This document shows positions 13,324-26,454 of a stretch of DNA of 62,584 nucleotides, piece after piece. The stretch is from positions 1 to 62,584 of the forward strand of contig JAYMTF010000053.1 of the NCBI GenBank assembly GCA_036897485.1, read 5' to 3'. This DNA comes from Pelargonium nanum. Its lineage: Eukaryota > Streptophyta > Magnoliopsida > Geraniales > Geraniaceae. Under the pieces are notes generated by a model. That model was not told where the DNA came from and made no database searches. It worked only from the letters and a program-made list of their open reading frames with translations. A program made the translations under genes and the position numbers. The stretch's first letter is position 1; the number at the start of each line of letters is the position of its first letter.

Positions 13324-13340
13324 TTCTATTTAAGTGATTC
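13324..13340 (-). promoter_or_regulatory. AATCACTT motif upstream of tRNA-like locus
   Basis: On the minus strand this reads GAATCACTTAAATAGAA, about 105 bases upstream of the T-arm. It is one of the best copies. Confidence 0.6.
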
Positions 13341-13344
13341 TGTC

Positions 13345-16300
13345 TAATATAAAAACAGAACCCCTTATCCTCGAAAATGCTTAGGCGGGTGCTCTAGGTA
13401 CAGCATTAGATCAGCTAACTTTCCCCTTTTATTAATTTGTGGTCGAACGCAAATATTCAAGAGATAAACTAGTAAGTGTTTCATAAATAGCAGTGGACTA
13501 TGCAACAACTTTTTTAGCAAGTATTTTCCACATTATGTAATTAAAAATACACAAGCAACCGAGCAAAAGGTTTTAGTCGAATTTCTACTCTTAAAACTAA
13601 GCAATTTCCACGTAACCCGCTTGATACAGAAATATTCCTTGTTTATAATGAATCCCCTTTTAGGTAGTTGATACTATTAGACTTCAGAGTCCCTTTTCTC
13701 CGATGAAGTACTTCTTTTGACTCATTACTAGCTTTTACCCTGCCCCCTTTTTTTTACTTTTGTTCCATTAAGAGGCCGGGGATTTATGAAAGTGCAGGTA
13801 TTCTAGTTTTAGGGTGTATCATGTTTTACTAGTCAGCCTTTGTGGTGTAGTTTTAGCTGGGCTATGGGATAAAATGACATGTTTCAACCATAGAAGTTTC
13901 TTACCTTATAATAAGGGAACCCTTAGTAATGGGGTTTTTTACAACCATCGTATTATAGTTTAGCTTTTTATAGGACTAAGAAATTAACTACATAATACAT
14001 GGGACCCCTTGCTCATTCAGTATCTGTAGAAATACAAACCAAAAATTCTCCTTGATTCGGATAATTTCAAGCTTACCTTTACCTTCTAAAATTATAAACT
14101 TGCTTTTTCTTAAAACTAAAAAAAAAAAATACTCACAAATAAAATTTCTTAGGAATTCTTGTTATCCGTTGAACCTTTTTAACACGAGGGGTTTTTCCTT
14201 ATTAAGGGTTCATTGTATTGAGTGAATTAATATTAAGAATGAGTCTATGCTCTTTTTATAGGGTACTGTTAGAGGGGCGGACTTTTTTGTTTTACCATTC
14301 AAGAATCCCAATAAAGGCTGATTATAGTGAAATTACTTAATCCCAAATACAATAAGGGGGTAAATCTTGTTACAATACAAAAAAAGAGTTTCAAGGACGA
14401 CGAGCCCCCTGCATTATCTAACCAAAAAAGGAAAGTCCCTGCCAATCCATAGCAGTCCTTACTTCCTAAACGTATTTTGAGTTTTCTCGCGATTCTTAAA
14501 AAAAGTAAAATCTTTTGAAAGGGTTAAACCAAGTTACTCAGGAGCTCTGTAATTACCAAAGTCAGTAGTCATAAAATCAAGTCGTTTTTTTTAAGAATGT
14601 TTACAAACGCTTTCCTTGCTATTTTAAGTATAACATCGGGTTATGCTTATATGTTTTATACCCCCTTTCTAGTAGGATGCACAAAACTTTTAGGGAATTA
14701 GACTCGTATTATTTAACAAAAAGAGGTTTTAAGTTAAAGTTAGATATCGGTGGAAACAAGGGGCCCTGCTTGCTTTGCTAAATGTTTTTGTTAATTTCAG
14801 GATTCTTTAGCTCCAAGTTTACTTATAAAGGGATTAGTTATTCATAGCTTTGTCTGCATAAATTAAGGATACTAAGAATGTACTTATACAAGAAATTATG
14901 CCCCTTAAAAAAGGAAATCACCGCATTTTGTATTAACTACTTTCTATTTCTTTACTTTACAGGGTTCTGCCCAAAACTAAATTTCTATAAACGAGAAAAT
15001 CTCTAGCTTAGTAAAGGACTCTTCGCTATAACGAGTAAGAGAGTGTCCTTTTTGACTAGATAATAAAATATAAAGGGTTACGCAATTTAGGTGTCTGTAA
15101 CCTTTATATTTCAGGACTTCCCATGGATACTGTATCTGGCGGATCCGCTCTTCGTTAATGTATCTAGGAGAACCCTGAGTCTCCTTTCTATTCATTTTTT
15201 GGTACCTAAGCGTTTTTTCTATCCTTTGGTAGCCCCATAATTAAGAAAATAAATATAGCATAACCCGGAAATATTGGACTTTGTACTAAATAAAGTTATA
15301 CTAAAACGAGAGGTTTATAATTAAGAGTCTTGCTGAGGTGAGGTATGAGCCCGTGTGGATAACAGGATAAGTAACAGGCCCTGTCCCAAATAAAAAGCTA
15401 AGCCAAGAACTTTAAGCTTTTAAGGAATGTAAAAATCACTAGTAGTGAGTAGTTTGGTTAATTTATACTCATAAACTTCTGAATATTTTTATTACCTGGG
15501 TTCATTTTACTTGTTCCTAAGTTAATTTACGAGTAGTTACTCATAAAAGGGCATATACCTGTGCAAGACACTTTACTATTTTTGAGTACTCTTTTACTTA
15601 CTAAAGGATCCTCCTTATGCTTTTAAGTGGTTGCTTTGTAGTTGTAGCTTAATTAGGATATTAAAGAAGGACAAGAGATCTTTTTATTTGTACCTGTTTT
15701 GTTTTGTAGACTTTCATTTGAAAATAATCTTTTAAGTGATATATACCTAATGCATTTGGTCCCTTTATATTTAGAGTCTAACTTATACGGAGACAAGCTA
15801 GAAAACCTTACTTGTAGCCTCCTTAGAATACTAAAACTAATTAAACAAATTGAGACTTTGAGGCATATAACAAAGGGCACTTCTTTATTTGCGAAGAGGA
15901 TGACTTCTTTTTCTATTTCAAAGAGCTTTTTATTTTATGTCTTATAACAATACTATATAAGAAATGTTTAGCTGGCAAAGGGGTCCAAAAACTGTCATTG
16001 AATTAGACATAAAAGCCCTAAAATAAGAATCAATTGAAGAATACCGGTAACTAGAAAATAACCTCAGTCAAGATATTCATATAAGCAATAATAAGAGGTT
16101 CTTTCCTTGTTGTAGCTCCTTTCTAATAATTAGAATAGTTAGAAACTTAAATCAATTTAGATAGCTTTTTTGGGCAATTAAAAAGTGCCTTATTCTTACT
16201 AAGTGTATTTTATATTTTTTAATAGAGTCTTTTTCTTGTAAATGATATAAAAACTACTAAAGACTCTTTAGTCCCTATTGAGTATAGGTTTTGTGAACAG

Positions 16301-17300
16301 TATAAGGAATGCCAGTAACTGCAATAAACCTGAAATGAAGGAACCTTAACCGAAAAGTAAACAAGTTAATAAAATATTTAAATTTGTATATTCTGTAACA
16401 TATAAATAGCTAAACTTAATTCTTTAAGAAAACGGGATCGATTTCCTTAACATATAAGAAGTTTTTCTGATTTGTCTAACTTGGTAACTTATAAGAGGGG
16501 TCATTTCTAGCTAATTTATGTCCTAATTGAATTTAGTGGGATTTTTGCTACTTTTAAAAAAGAACAGGCACTCTAGAATAGAGATCCTTTTAAAGTACTA
16601 ATTATAGGCCGTTCCAAAATAAAATGGAAAAGAAGTACTTTGAGCTCCCGCCTCTGTGACACTTTAAAAGATTATCAAATTAAAGACTCTAAGCCGCACT
16701 TTATAACATAACTTGCTTGAGATGGATTACTAATTTACAGGATTAGTTTAAAACTAAGAGAAACCGGCTCTAATTACTAATGTATCTTATTTATTAAATC
16801 TCAATTAATGAGATCAAACTAACAGATGAAACAGAAATAAAGTGGCAACGAGTTCCCATTCTTATCTTATAACCCTTCTATTTAAATAAAATAAACCGCT
16901 TATAAGTTCACAACTTCCAAACAGAAAACTTTTTTGGAAAAGACCACAACATAGAATCCCGGCTAGAATTGGATTAAACTTGGATACAAAAAAAGGTTTA
17001 GGAACTCTTTTACCAAGAACCCCTTAGCGTTAACTTGAAAAATACAGGATATAAATTTCCAGACTGTACCAAATATTTTCAAACCGGGATAGAACACTCG
17101 AGCTTCCCTATACAAATTACCAAATAAAACCTCTTACTAACTCCTTAGCTTTTTTAAGATTCTAGTAATAGTATAAATAATATGAAAATTTCTTCGCTTT
17201 TTACAAACCAGACGAGTCAGAATGACCCTTTTCTTATTTTAATTTAGTGTTATTCTGAGAGCCCTTGTTTAATTGGAGCTTTCCTTTTGTGCTAAAGTTT
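13345..17300. other. No gene recognised
   Basis: AT-rich and unassigned. Short frames at 14977-15195 and 15653-15947 (on both strands) have no recognisable domains. GGATAACAGG at 15357-15366 equals a short stretch of the large-subunit rRNA peptidyl-transferase region, but its flanks do not follow, so I do not call rRNA. Confidence 0.5.
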
Positions 17301-17301
17301 T

Positions 17302-17400
17302 ACTAAAGCTAATCGGACTCGAACCCACAGGATTTTTACTCGGATTGCTTTGTCACGGATCTATTCAAAAAGCCACTATTTGCCAGTTGAAGGAGCGTAT
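17302..17400 (-). tRNA. Degenerate tRNA-like locus
   Basis: The minus strand has CCTGTGGGTTCGAGTCCGATTA at 17307-17332, with a recognisable T loop GTTCGAGT but a poorly paired T stem. Upstream, CTCCTTCAACTGGC could be a D-arm. The open frame on the plus strand (17273-17548) runs across this locus and is probably a shadow. A clean motif copy lies at 17431. Confidence 0.45.
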
Positions 17401-17430
17401 ACTAAAATGTAGCGGGTACGGATATCTTAT

Positions 17431-17447
17431 TTCTATTTACGTGATTC
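17431..17447 (-). promoter_or_regulatory. AATCACTT motif upstream of tRNA-like locus
   Basis: On the minus strand this reads GAATCACGTAAATAGAA. It has one change (CGTA for CTTA) from the consensus and is about 130 bases upstream of the T-arm. Confidence 0.55.
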
Positions 17448-17449
17448 TA

Positions 17450-18360
17450 AGTTTTAATGCAAATATTCCTCTTCTTCTAGGGGGTTCGGTAAAAGCTATA
17501 TATATAAGACGAAACAATTCATTACTCTTTCCTGTTCATTTTATTTAGTTGCATGACTTTAAAAAAGTAGTTAAGTTTTAAGGTGTATCCCTTTTCTAAT
17601 CGGATAAACCTACCTCACATTCGTCTCTTTTCCGAGATTTGTGGGGCATCAATGCAATGGATGATAGATCCAATTTCCAATAGGAAGCCGTTAGAGTAAG
17701 TCACAAAAGTATTTACCCCTTGTATGTCTAGGGTAGGTAACTCTTCAACTCAGGCCCTTTTAAGTCCTTTTATTCCAAGTTGTAGTAAAGAATATTACGG
17801 CTAAACCCTAAACAAGGTGTACAATTCAAACTATAGGGCTCACCAACCTATACATCACAGGTTTATGGGATATGTTTCCCTCTTTTTTAGACCCTTCTCT
17901 CGCGATATCTTGTTGTATAATTCCATGAGTTGATATCAGGGAGGTGTAGAACCCTTTTGCAGTACTCCTGTTATTGAGAAAATCCTCTCTTACTCTATTA
18001 AGCTTCGGTGGGCCTCTCTCTACGGTATCTCTTATCTGTATTTAGATCTTACATACACAGGGAATCCAAGTTTCGAAAAAAAAAGGATAGACTTTGATTG
18101 AAACAGCCAACGAATTCCTATCAAATGAGCTACTCCCCTCAAAGAGCTGTAAGTTTATAAAGTAATTAGTTTACAAGACTTGGTTTAACAAATAAGGAAC
18201 CTTTTGCCTTTAGGAGTATTACGAATACCATATGGGGGCGCGCTTCATCAGTTATTTATAATTAGGGGCACGGGTAAAACAATATACTAATACAATATTA
18301 GTAAGAGAAGTCTACATTAAATTCTATATCTGGGAATAAAGTTACTAAACATAAATGTGT
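17450..18360. other. No gene recognised
   Basis: AT-rich spacer. I see nothing that can be supported as a gene, repeat or RNA. Confidence 0.55.
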
Positions 18361-18378
18361 AATCACGTATATAAATAG
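18361..18378 (+). promoter_or_regulatory. AATCACTT motif upstream of trnN-like gene
   Basis: AATCACGTATATAAATAG, on the same strand and about 132 bases upstream of the tRNA 5' end. It shares the CGTA variant with the copy at 17431. Confidence 0.5.
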
Positions 18379-18492
18379 TTGATTTTGTATTAGCTTTCAT
18401 TTAGTAAGACTTTACTTTTTATTACAAGACCTCAAGGATTCACAAAGGGCAAGCTTTTAATTCTTCTTTTCCCTATTTCTTATTTGTTTTTT

Positions 18493-18564
18493 GGGTGTAT
18501 AGCTCAGTGGTAGAGCGCTCGGCTGTTAACCGAACGGGCGTAGGTTCAACCCATACTTGAGGAG
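18493..18564 (+). tRNA. trnN-GUU: tRNA-Asn(GUU) with non-matching 5' acceptor strand
   Basis: The body is a good tRNA-Asn. The D-arm is GCTC/GAGC, the anticodon stem is TCGGC/CCGAA-like around CTGTTAA (anticodon GTT), and the T-arm is GTAGG-TTCAACC-CATAC. The 3' acceptor strand TTGAGGA plus G is the usual organelle Asn end. It should pair with TCCTCAG, but the 5' strand is GGGTGTA, which is how plant-type mitochondrial tRNA-Lys begins (GGGTGTATAGCTCAG). At most two acceptor pairs can form. It therefore looks like a Lys/Asn chimera, or a tRNA whose 5' strand would need repair after transcription. Confidence 0.75.
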
Positions 18565-21500
18565 ATTAATACAAGAGAGTTTACTTAGTGGGCTTGATTC
18601 TATTTGAATAGGGGAGAGTACCTGGGAGAGAGAAATGAACATAAAAATCTATCTTTAGGGAATCCATTTTGCTTTAACTGGGAAGTTTCTCCCTACATTT
18701 TACTTTGTTTTGGCAATACACGGATTTTAAATTTGAAAGAGGTTTCTGGTATTAGTATACTTTGGGGATTTAAAGGCTTATGAGTTTTTTGTCAAGCTCA
18801 TACATATTAGGTAACACTTGTTATCTGTTATATAAAGGGTATTCATGTCCCTTGGTTTCCCGGTTTCCTTGTCTTACTTTTTTGGTAGTAGGCCAATCCC
18901 CTTTGTTTTCTAGAAAAGCTTCTCATAGAGCTTCCAGGTACCCTTCAAAATATCTTGTTAAATTCCAGTTCTTCCAGTTCCTATACACTGACAAAAATCA
19001 ATAAGAAACCCACTTCTATGCCCTATTATTTCGTTCAAAGTTAATTTCTATAGTAGCTAAGCTAAGACAGGTTCTTAAAATTTGGACTCTAAAACTCAGA
19101 CCTTCTAATATGAGCCCCTTTATGAACAGCAGGACATCCTATACCCGTATAAAAAGCGTAAAACAAAGGCCAAAAGGGGAAATAATAAAATCTCCTACTA
19201 TTCCTAATTTTAGGCTAAAAGAGCATTTTCTTAATTCGAGTTTCGGAGACGTGCATCACCTATCAAGTATAAGAGAGCAGCACTGTAGTTACACATATGG
19301 TACGCTTTATTATAGGCGCCAAAAAGTAGTTTAGTTATAAAAAAAAAGGTTAGATAAGAGCAAAAACTATATGTCCCGTTGTAGATCAAGGCATATGTCG
19401 CTAATTTCGAGATAAGAAAAAAGAGAAAAGCCTAGTAATTTTTGAAGTTATATTCATCGATCTATTCAATGTTTTGCCTGCTATTAAGTATTAAGAATTA
19501 TTAAGTTAAGTAAGTCCCACCAAATTTCTAAGGGGAAACCGAGCGATCGTAGCTCTTCATACAAGGTATTAAGGGATCATTACACAAATAGCATACTAGC
19601 TTTAGAGAACTTCCTAGACATAAGGCGCCTAGTTGTAAGAAAATCTTGAGGAATGAAAACCGCATCTTCTAACTACTCCCCTAGTTCTAGCTGCAAAGAA
19701 TTCGTTAACCAAGGGAAAGGATCTAAAGTCTAACTCAAATAGAAAAGGAAAGATCTTACTCTGCAACTAATCTGGTGGAGGCACTCTTTGAATGAAATAT
19801 ATAACCTCTGCTCAGATTGAAAACTGACTACAGAACTTGACTACTCTTTATAAATCCCTTTGAACTCTTATCGCTTTAAACCAATCTAATAACAAGGAAA
19901 TCCTTCTTATAATGTTTAGTAAGCACCCCTTTAGACTTATTTTTATTACTTTCTGCCCTAAATCCTAGAAAAAGAATCCACTCTAAGAATTTCCACTTGT
20001 ATACAGACGGGACCCCTTTATTAAATAGACCCCAACCCCAGAAAGAGTTCCTTATTTGCTTATATGTATTAAGTTGGGTGCTACTTACTTGGCCTCACAC
20101 TTCCATTTATTGAGTAAAATACCCTGCCATTAATAACTAAAAATCCGATTTATCATAATACCTTTATCTTGTCAAACCTATTTGACTCAAAACGCAGAAT
20201 ATCCAAGACTTTTAATGACCAAGATTAGGACTAAGTTCTCCTAAAGAACGTGTTTCTGGCTTTTGACCCAAAACTTTATACTTTATTTATAATTTTCCAA
20301 GGCTTTTAAAGGGGGATTCTACCTACCTCTCTCAACGGGAAAACACCCTAAGAGGTGTCTAACTTCTACTTAAAAGAATTCTCTTACCACACTTAAAGTT
20401 AAAAAAAACTTTTGTGGAACAAAGGGAAAGTTGTAAAAAAGGGTATTCCATTCAATTAGAGCTGGGAAATTTATAGTATAGGATACTTAGCTAAAGTGTG
20501 CTCGTATTATGTGCGGAATTACCTTGAAGTTTTTTTCTTTTAAGATACTAACAAATAAAACTAAATAAATAGGCAAAATAATAATAAGGAGTCCTAAAAG
20601 CACGTTAAAACACACACCCAATGAACCGTTAGCTATTGAACAGTAGACTGGTAATGTATGAATTATATATGAGTATAATCTAAATTAGGAAGCTAGACTA
20701 GTTCTACTTACAAGCTCTAAATACCAGGTTCTTACTTTAAGCTTTGCTGAGAGACACAGATATCAGTGAGCTATAGTCGGTAAAGAAAGGACTCCAAAAG
20801 AAACTACGATTTAGCCTATTCTATTTTCTAAATTAATACAAAACAATAAAGAACTAAGTTCTACAAAATGCTAGCAAGTTAGTCATTAGATTCCATAAAT
20901 TTCTATTGTACTTGTTTTTCCTTTATCAAGACTTTAATTCGAAATTGGAAACAGAGGGACCACAAAGCCCTTACCCCATTTTAACGTAAAAATTTATAGG
21001 GATTTCTAAGGGCTCTTACTTCTAAGAAAATCCGATTCTATTGTAGGCCTTTTACTTATGTCCTAAATCCTAAAGTACAAAAAGGAGACTCCTGGCTTTT
21101 ACCTTCGAAAGTCTTTTATCTCTTGTAAACCTCTAAACTCAGTTCTCATTAAGGGAAACCTTTCTTTAATTAAAGCCTATCAAGAAAACTCCTGAATAGC
21201 TAGCTCTAGCAAACTTAAATTAAAACTTTGACTTTACTTCTAGAAACAAACAAATGACTTTAGCTTTTAAGTGATTTTATTCCCTATATCACCTTATAAA
21301 CCCCTGTATTACTAGTTGAACCCCTACCCGGAGAAACCTATTTGTAAAGAATCTCTAAACCTGTTAAATTCCCATCATTACTTTAAAACCTTATACTAGA
21401 ACTTCCCTAAATACAGATCTCAAAACAGGAACTTAGATGCTTAACCTTCCTTTACTACTGTTAATTAAGAAACCCCACTTTAGAAAGCTATTCCATCTGG

Positions 21501-22293
21501 TAAAACTCATAAAGAACTTCAAAAGCATTTTAAGACAGAAATGCGGGAAAACTCGTGCTTGTATTACTGACCTCTAATCGAAAATTCTAGAGAAAGAGAC
21601 TAACTAATAGAATTGGAAACTAAGAGAGACTCCCTATACTTCTTACTTTATAGCTACATAACTGCACTCACTAAGAAATTCTGGAACGAAGGGTACTCAT
21701 TATACTTTTCCGTAAATACTTTAAATACTTTCCAGTAAAGACTAATGAAAACGATTGAGGAGTAAAGCAAAAAAGGCTGAAGTTACTAGCTATAATAGCT
21801 TTTTTCACTAGTTTCTAGGTCTATTGAGGTATCTGACTCATTTTACGTTGGATTTCCTATATTTAATTATTTGCTTTCCGAAAACTGCCTTGCTTGAAAA
21901 TCCCTCTCCAAGTTAATCTTGAAGTAAATACCCTCCCTCTTTATTTAAAAATTCCCTAATATGCCCTATTTATTAGCTGTAACTAGAAATAGAAAACCCT
22001 TAGTCTTTTATTTAAATAAGTTCTATTCCTTGCCTTTCATCCTACACTGGAAACTTGAAATCAGAGGAACACGGGAACAAATAACCCTTACTTTTGTTAA
22101 CTTCGACTAATTAGTAGCTCTTACTTGGAATCCACTCAGGCTCTTAAGCACATATTACTAGTTTGTACTGATTCTCCCTTACATACAATTATCTGATAAA
22201 GGCGGGTAAACAAAGAACAGCCTGGAACTAAAGCCAACTCCTTTTAAAAACAGGGTTACATAATAGCAACTAAAAGAAGTACCAATTCAAAAA
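18565..22293. other. No gene recognised
   Basis: Contains two unrecognised 74-codon plus-strand frames, both from ATG, at 18780-19004 and 19110-19334. Neither shows a family motif or a start signal, and both are within chance length. A motif-like copy (AGCTTTTAAGTGATTTTA, minus orientation) at 21262-21279 has no tRNA beside it. From about 19.6 to 22.2 kb the plus strand is rich in CTTA/ACTTT words, but I find no repeat unit. Confidence 0.5.
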
Positions 22294-22295
22294 GA

Positions 22296-22380
22296 GGAGC
22301 GTAATAGGACTCGAACCCTGTACCGAGGAAAGACCTTTACAATGTAAAAGCTTCTAAATAGATTGGAGTTAGACTAAGGT
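22296..22380 (-). tRNA. Degenerate tRNA-like locus, Thr(UGU) or Tyr(GUA)
   Basis: The minus strand ends in ACAGG-GTTCGAGT-CCTAT followed by TACGCTCC, a reasonable T-arm plus 3' acceptor (22296-22322). The anticodon region CTTTTACATTGTAAAGG can present TGT or GTA, depending on the register of the stem. The 5' acceptor strand that would pair with ACGCTCC is absent. Only a weak motif-like sequence lies upstream (near 22424). Confidence 0.45.
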
Positions 22381-22384
22381 ACTT

Positions 22385-25380
22385 ACGAATCGAATTTCGA
22401 TCAAGGAACATAAAAGAGAATAAGGCAAGTAATCTTTAATTCACTAGATTCTGGGATATGTTCCCTATTTTATAGACTCCTTCCTAACTCTACGGGGCAA
22501 TAGAGTAGTACTGTGAGCCCTTTCCTTCACGCCTAATATACTAAGACTAATACCTGGATAGAATAATAAAAAGCCCTAATAAAAATAACAAGAAAGATTG
22601 CACTTCATCATTTACATAACAACTAAGATTTATATATAAGAAGGTCCCGTCTTTCTTTAGGTAGGCCCCGCCTATCTGGAAAAGAGGAGTAGAGACCTTG
22701 ACTAATCTGATAAGAAATAGAGGCTTTTCCTTACACAATAATTGAGCAACATCGATTCACCTATTAGTCTTATTGCTTAGCTAGAGGAATTACCTACATC
22801 AATAAGTATATTTTTAAATTAGTTCATGTCTTAGAGATACCAAGATTATAGGCTCATTACCTAGATTTAGATGGATTTTTCATGTTCTGTGAATACAAAT
22901 TTTTTGCAATGAGAATGCCAGCAGGAAACACGAGTTTTTAAAGTGCTCTTTTCATTAACATATCCTCTTATAATAATTTATAATCAAGAGAACAACAAAA
23001 CTCTAAAGCTTGATGAGGATCTTTTTAATATAAGTATCCCCCTTGGTTGGAAGCGGCCGGAATGCACAGAAGATAGAAACCTAAAGTCAGATCTCGCAAG
23101 CGAGTCCCTACCTCAAAAAGGAGTGGTTCAGAACCCTAATTTTAGCTTTTTGACTTTACTAATGTGACCCAATAAAATAGTAACTGATAACATAACAGAA
23201 AATCTCAGACTTGAGCTTAAAAAAAGGACCCTTAAGTTCGATAAAACAGAGTATTAGCTAATTTGTCGGGGCTTTTTAAACTAAATTTCTTTTAGTTTAT
23301 TCTGTTCATAGTTCAATACTGATGTAGAGATATTCAAGTGGCTTTTCTTCTTCTATTACTTTTTGTATCCACAGTTTTTAATACTAAATAGATGAAACAG
23401 GTGTAAAGTGCTCGGATTATGATGTATAATTCGAGATATAAAAAATGTTTTTTAATATAACAAGCCAAGCTTTTTTTTATTACTTACAAGGAAACCCACG
23501 AGTCTATTTCTCTTAAGAGGGTTTCCAAAAGCGGGTGCTAAAGTAACTGCCTGTTGTTTGTCCGTATAATTAAGTGACTACTTTAAAAAGGAAGAAGCTA
23601 CCTAAAAGCTCTTTTTGAATCCCGGTCGTTATATATAATCTTTTTATAAAGCTTTATTAAGAGATTTATATCTGCTCAATGTAAGAATTAGGACAGGATA
23701 TATTAGATTTAATAAATTGGAATTGGTTTAGCGCGCTTATTCGCTTGTTAGCTACTGTGGTGCGACAACACAAAATCAAGTATAGAACACAAAAATGCAT
23801 TTTATTTAGTATAAATATACATAGTAATCATTTTACTAATCCTAAATGGGGAAGTGAGAGTAGAGTATTAAATGTGAATCCGTTTTTTGACCAAATACAT
23901 ATTATAGTACAAATATTATACAGCAGCTACTGCTTTATGAGGACGTAAATGAGAACAACTAAAGTTTGAGTACCTTTATTATTTCCTCTGAAAACCCCTT
24001 ATTAGAAACGCTCTCAGGTTAGACAATCCTATTCAACGAAAGACCTCGTAGCTTAATAAATTAAGTAAACAAAACCCGTGTAATTTAGTATAGCTATTAA
24101 GAGAGTTTTGGACTACTGCACTAAAAGGTTTTTAATAATGAGGGGTTCCCGAAATCATACTTGATCAACCCTTATAATAATTTAGAATCCCTTAACAACT
24201 GAGTCGTTCTTGTAGAGGGATAAATCCTTACCTTTCGTGAATCCATAAGGCTCTCTAACAAAGTTAATTTATTGAACTATTAAAGGATAAATACGCTTAA
24301 GACACGAGAAAAGAAATTTCTTTTTTTAACTCTCAGGTAGCCTTAAATCCTATGACAAGTATAGGGTTTTTAGGTCAGGGATTTCTAAATATAGAATGTT
24401 AACTTATTTGGTTAGGAAAAAACCTATGCATTATAGAGTAGGATTTCCCCTTAGACCTATTATTAAAAACGGAGCTCCTTGCTCTACCCTTGGGATTCCC
24501 TGACCTTTTCCTTGTCAATTTGGTTACCTCTTCCTTCATGAATGCCTTCTACTAGAACTATTACAAGCTCTAGTAGTACCCGGCATTGTATTAGGCATCT
24601 AAACACTCTATTTAATTTAGGAATTAATTAGATTCAATGAATATCTATTTTTCTTATTTATCTAGTCTTAATAGTATAATACCCCTTTATTAAAGAAGCG
24701 CCTTATGACTTATCTATTTACTCAAATATACTTTAAGTAGTTTCACCCATCCACTACTGGATCAGTAGTTTTGGGATTTGATACTGTTAGTAGTTACTTA
24801 TAAGTGTATAAATCTGAATTTTAAATTGCTTAGAGTAATACCTATCTCTAAAATAAAAGAGGCTCATTATATTGACTACGGAACTAAAAGAGGGTACTTG
24901 TTATACATTATAAAAACTAAGGAGTCCCAGGGAACTCATATAATCCTATATACTAAGGACAAGTATAGTAATAAGGCTAACTGCGGTTATCATGAGAAGG
25001 GTTTCTAAACCCCTACGAATTAAACGAAATCCCTGTAAAACAGGAGGGGTCACGAGCAATCAAAGTGCAAAGAGTCACTACACCGAGAACTTTTTATTAA
25101 TTCAACCTATATATAAGTTAATTCAGCTTAACTTATTACTTCCTCCTTTAGGTACGGAAAATAGCAGGATTCTACTCAGCTTATTTCGGGGTTGGTAGTT
25201 TACCTAATGCTTACAAAAACTTAACTTAAAACACCTTTTAGAAGGGTCCTGTAAAATTGCTGATAAGGACTGCTTTGTGTGATATATCTTAAATTAGGTA
25301 CATTATAAAGATTTTTAATTAAACGAATTATCAGCGCCTACAAATTTAAAACCCGGGGTCGCTCTAGTAGGTACTATTTA
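22385..25380. other. No gene recognised
   Basis: Short unassigned frames at 22547-22738 (minus) and at 22943-23167, 23745-23948, 24778-25008 and 24992-25198 (plus). The stretch 22856-23160 is somewhat coding-like in two successive frames (see rejected items), but I cannot attach it to a family. Confidence 0.45.
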
Positions 25381-25382
25381 AT

Positions 25383-25450
25383 ACTCTATCTACAATGTTA
25401 GAGCGCAGAGTGCTTTTTCTAGATGCCACAGGTTCAAGTCCTTGAAAGTC
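25383..25450 (+). tRNA. Degenerate tRNA-like locus
   Basis: The D-arm 3' half GTTAGAGCGC (25397-25406) is followed 20 bases later by the T-arm ACAGG-TTCAAGT-CCTTG (25419-25445). Three inner T-stem pairs hold. The spacing suits a 3' half-tRNA, but the acceptor 5' strand and a stable anticodon stem are missing. No motif copy is seen at the expected distance. Confidence 0.4.
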
Positions 25451-25589
25451 TTATTTAAAAAAGACTTAGGCTTATATATAGGTTCCTTAAAATTAGTGAT
25501 ACTCCGCGTCGTCCTTATCCCTTATTTATGCTTACATGCTTTTGTTTCAGATACTCTACTAGAAAAACTGGTTTTTTATTTGTTTGGGA

Positions 25590-25678
25590 AAGGTAACTCA
25601 GAGTTTGAGATAGCGAGAAGTTCGATAAATTGATCTTGAAAATGCGTATTAATCCCACGGGTTCGGAATCCTAAGGAA
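25590..25678 (+). tRNA. Weak tRNA-like locus
   Basis: GGTAACTCAGAG (from 25592) resembles a D-arm. CACGGGTTCGGAATCCTAAGG at 25655-25675 resembles a T-arm with an extra base in the loop. The distance between them allows a long variable arm, as in Ser or Leu tRNAs, but no full fold can be drawn. Confidence 0.25.
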
Positions 25679-26357
25679 GAAATTAGATTACCGCTGATTA
25701 TCAGTGACACATGAGTGTCAAACTCAGTTATAATATATAATAAGAATAGATTCTGTCATATTGAGTCTTGTCCTCTTCTTGTTGATGAAAACCCTTAACT
25801 TATATTTAGATTATAAGAGAGATCTTGTGCAATACATAGGATCCGAGAGCTCATTAGCCAATTATTTTATTTAAAGTAAAACATAAGGAAATCCGAAATC
25901 TGAGTTTTTTATATGTTTGTATAAGTGGATTCTGACGCCCTTTAGTTTAAATTTCTAGGATTCCCTTTTATCTAGAAGATTCTGTTTAGAACGGGGCTTG
26001 GGTCTGTTGTATCAGAAAGAGCAGCTCTTGCTTTTATTACCAAAACAGGAGGATTACCAGTCTAACTTAAATTAGATTTACAGAACTATGTTACATTTCT
26101 CAGAACTCCGTTCTAAAAGCCGGACTTATGCTTTGCTTAAGAAATTAGTCGGGATTGCGGTCTTGCTTTTTCTAGTATACCCTGTATTTCAAGGTTTCTG
26201 CTAAATGAAAAGTATAACAAAAGGAGAGTCTTCCGGTTCTTAAAATCCCTATAAGTAAATCCGAGAACTAAGGGTTAGGTTATTAAAAGAAATTTCAGGC
26301 TATTAACTTCGGCATCAGATACTAACTCGGAATACAAAAAATGAAAGAATTACTCTA

Positions 26358-26450
26358 TAACGATAACGGTACGGATTGAACCAGTGGCTGTCTGATAACT
26401 TTATCAACAGTTTACTCGTGTGACACAAGAAGTTAAGAATTATATTAACT
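26358..26450 (-). tRNA. Weak tRNA-like locus with long hairpin
   Basis: The minus strand has CACTGG-TTCAAT-CCGTACC at 26366-26388, a T-arm with a 6-base loop. Directly upstream is a hairpin with CTGT/ACAG and GATAA/TTATC stems (26387-26411), which could be a long variable arm or a displaced anticodon arm. No acceptor pairing is visible. Confidence 0.3.
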
Positions 26451-26454
26451 GCCC

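Noticed and set aside
15350..15410. GGATAACAGG resembling the large-subunit rRNA peptidyl-transferase centre
   Set aside because: Only about ten bases match and neither flank follows the rRNA sequence, so a chance match is likely in 62 kb.
22856..22941. Reverse-transcriptase-like string (YKFFAMRMPAGNTSF) in one frame
   Set aside because: Resembles the YEFxVMPFG region of retroelement reverse transcriptases only loosely. No YxDD box or other domain follows, and the frame is short and closed by TAA.
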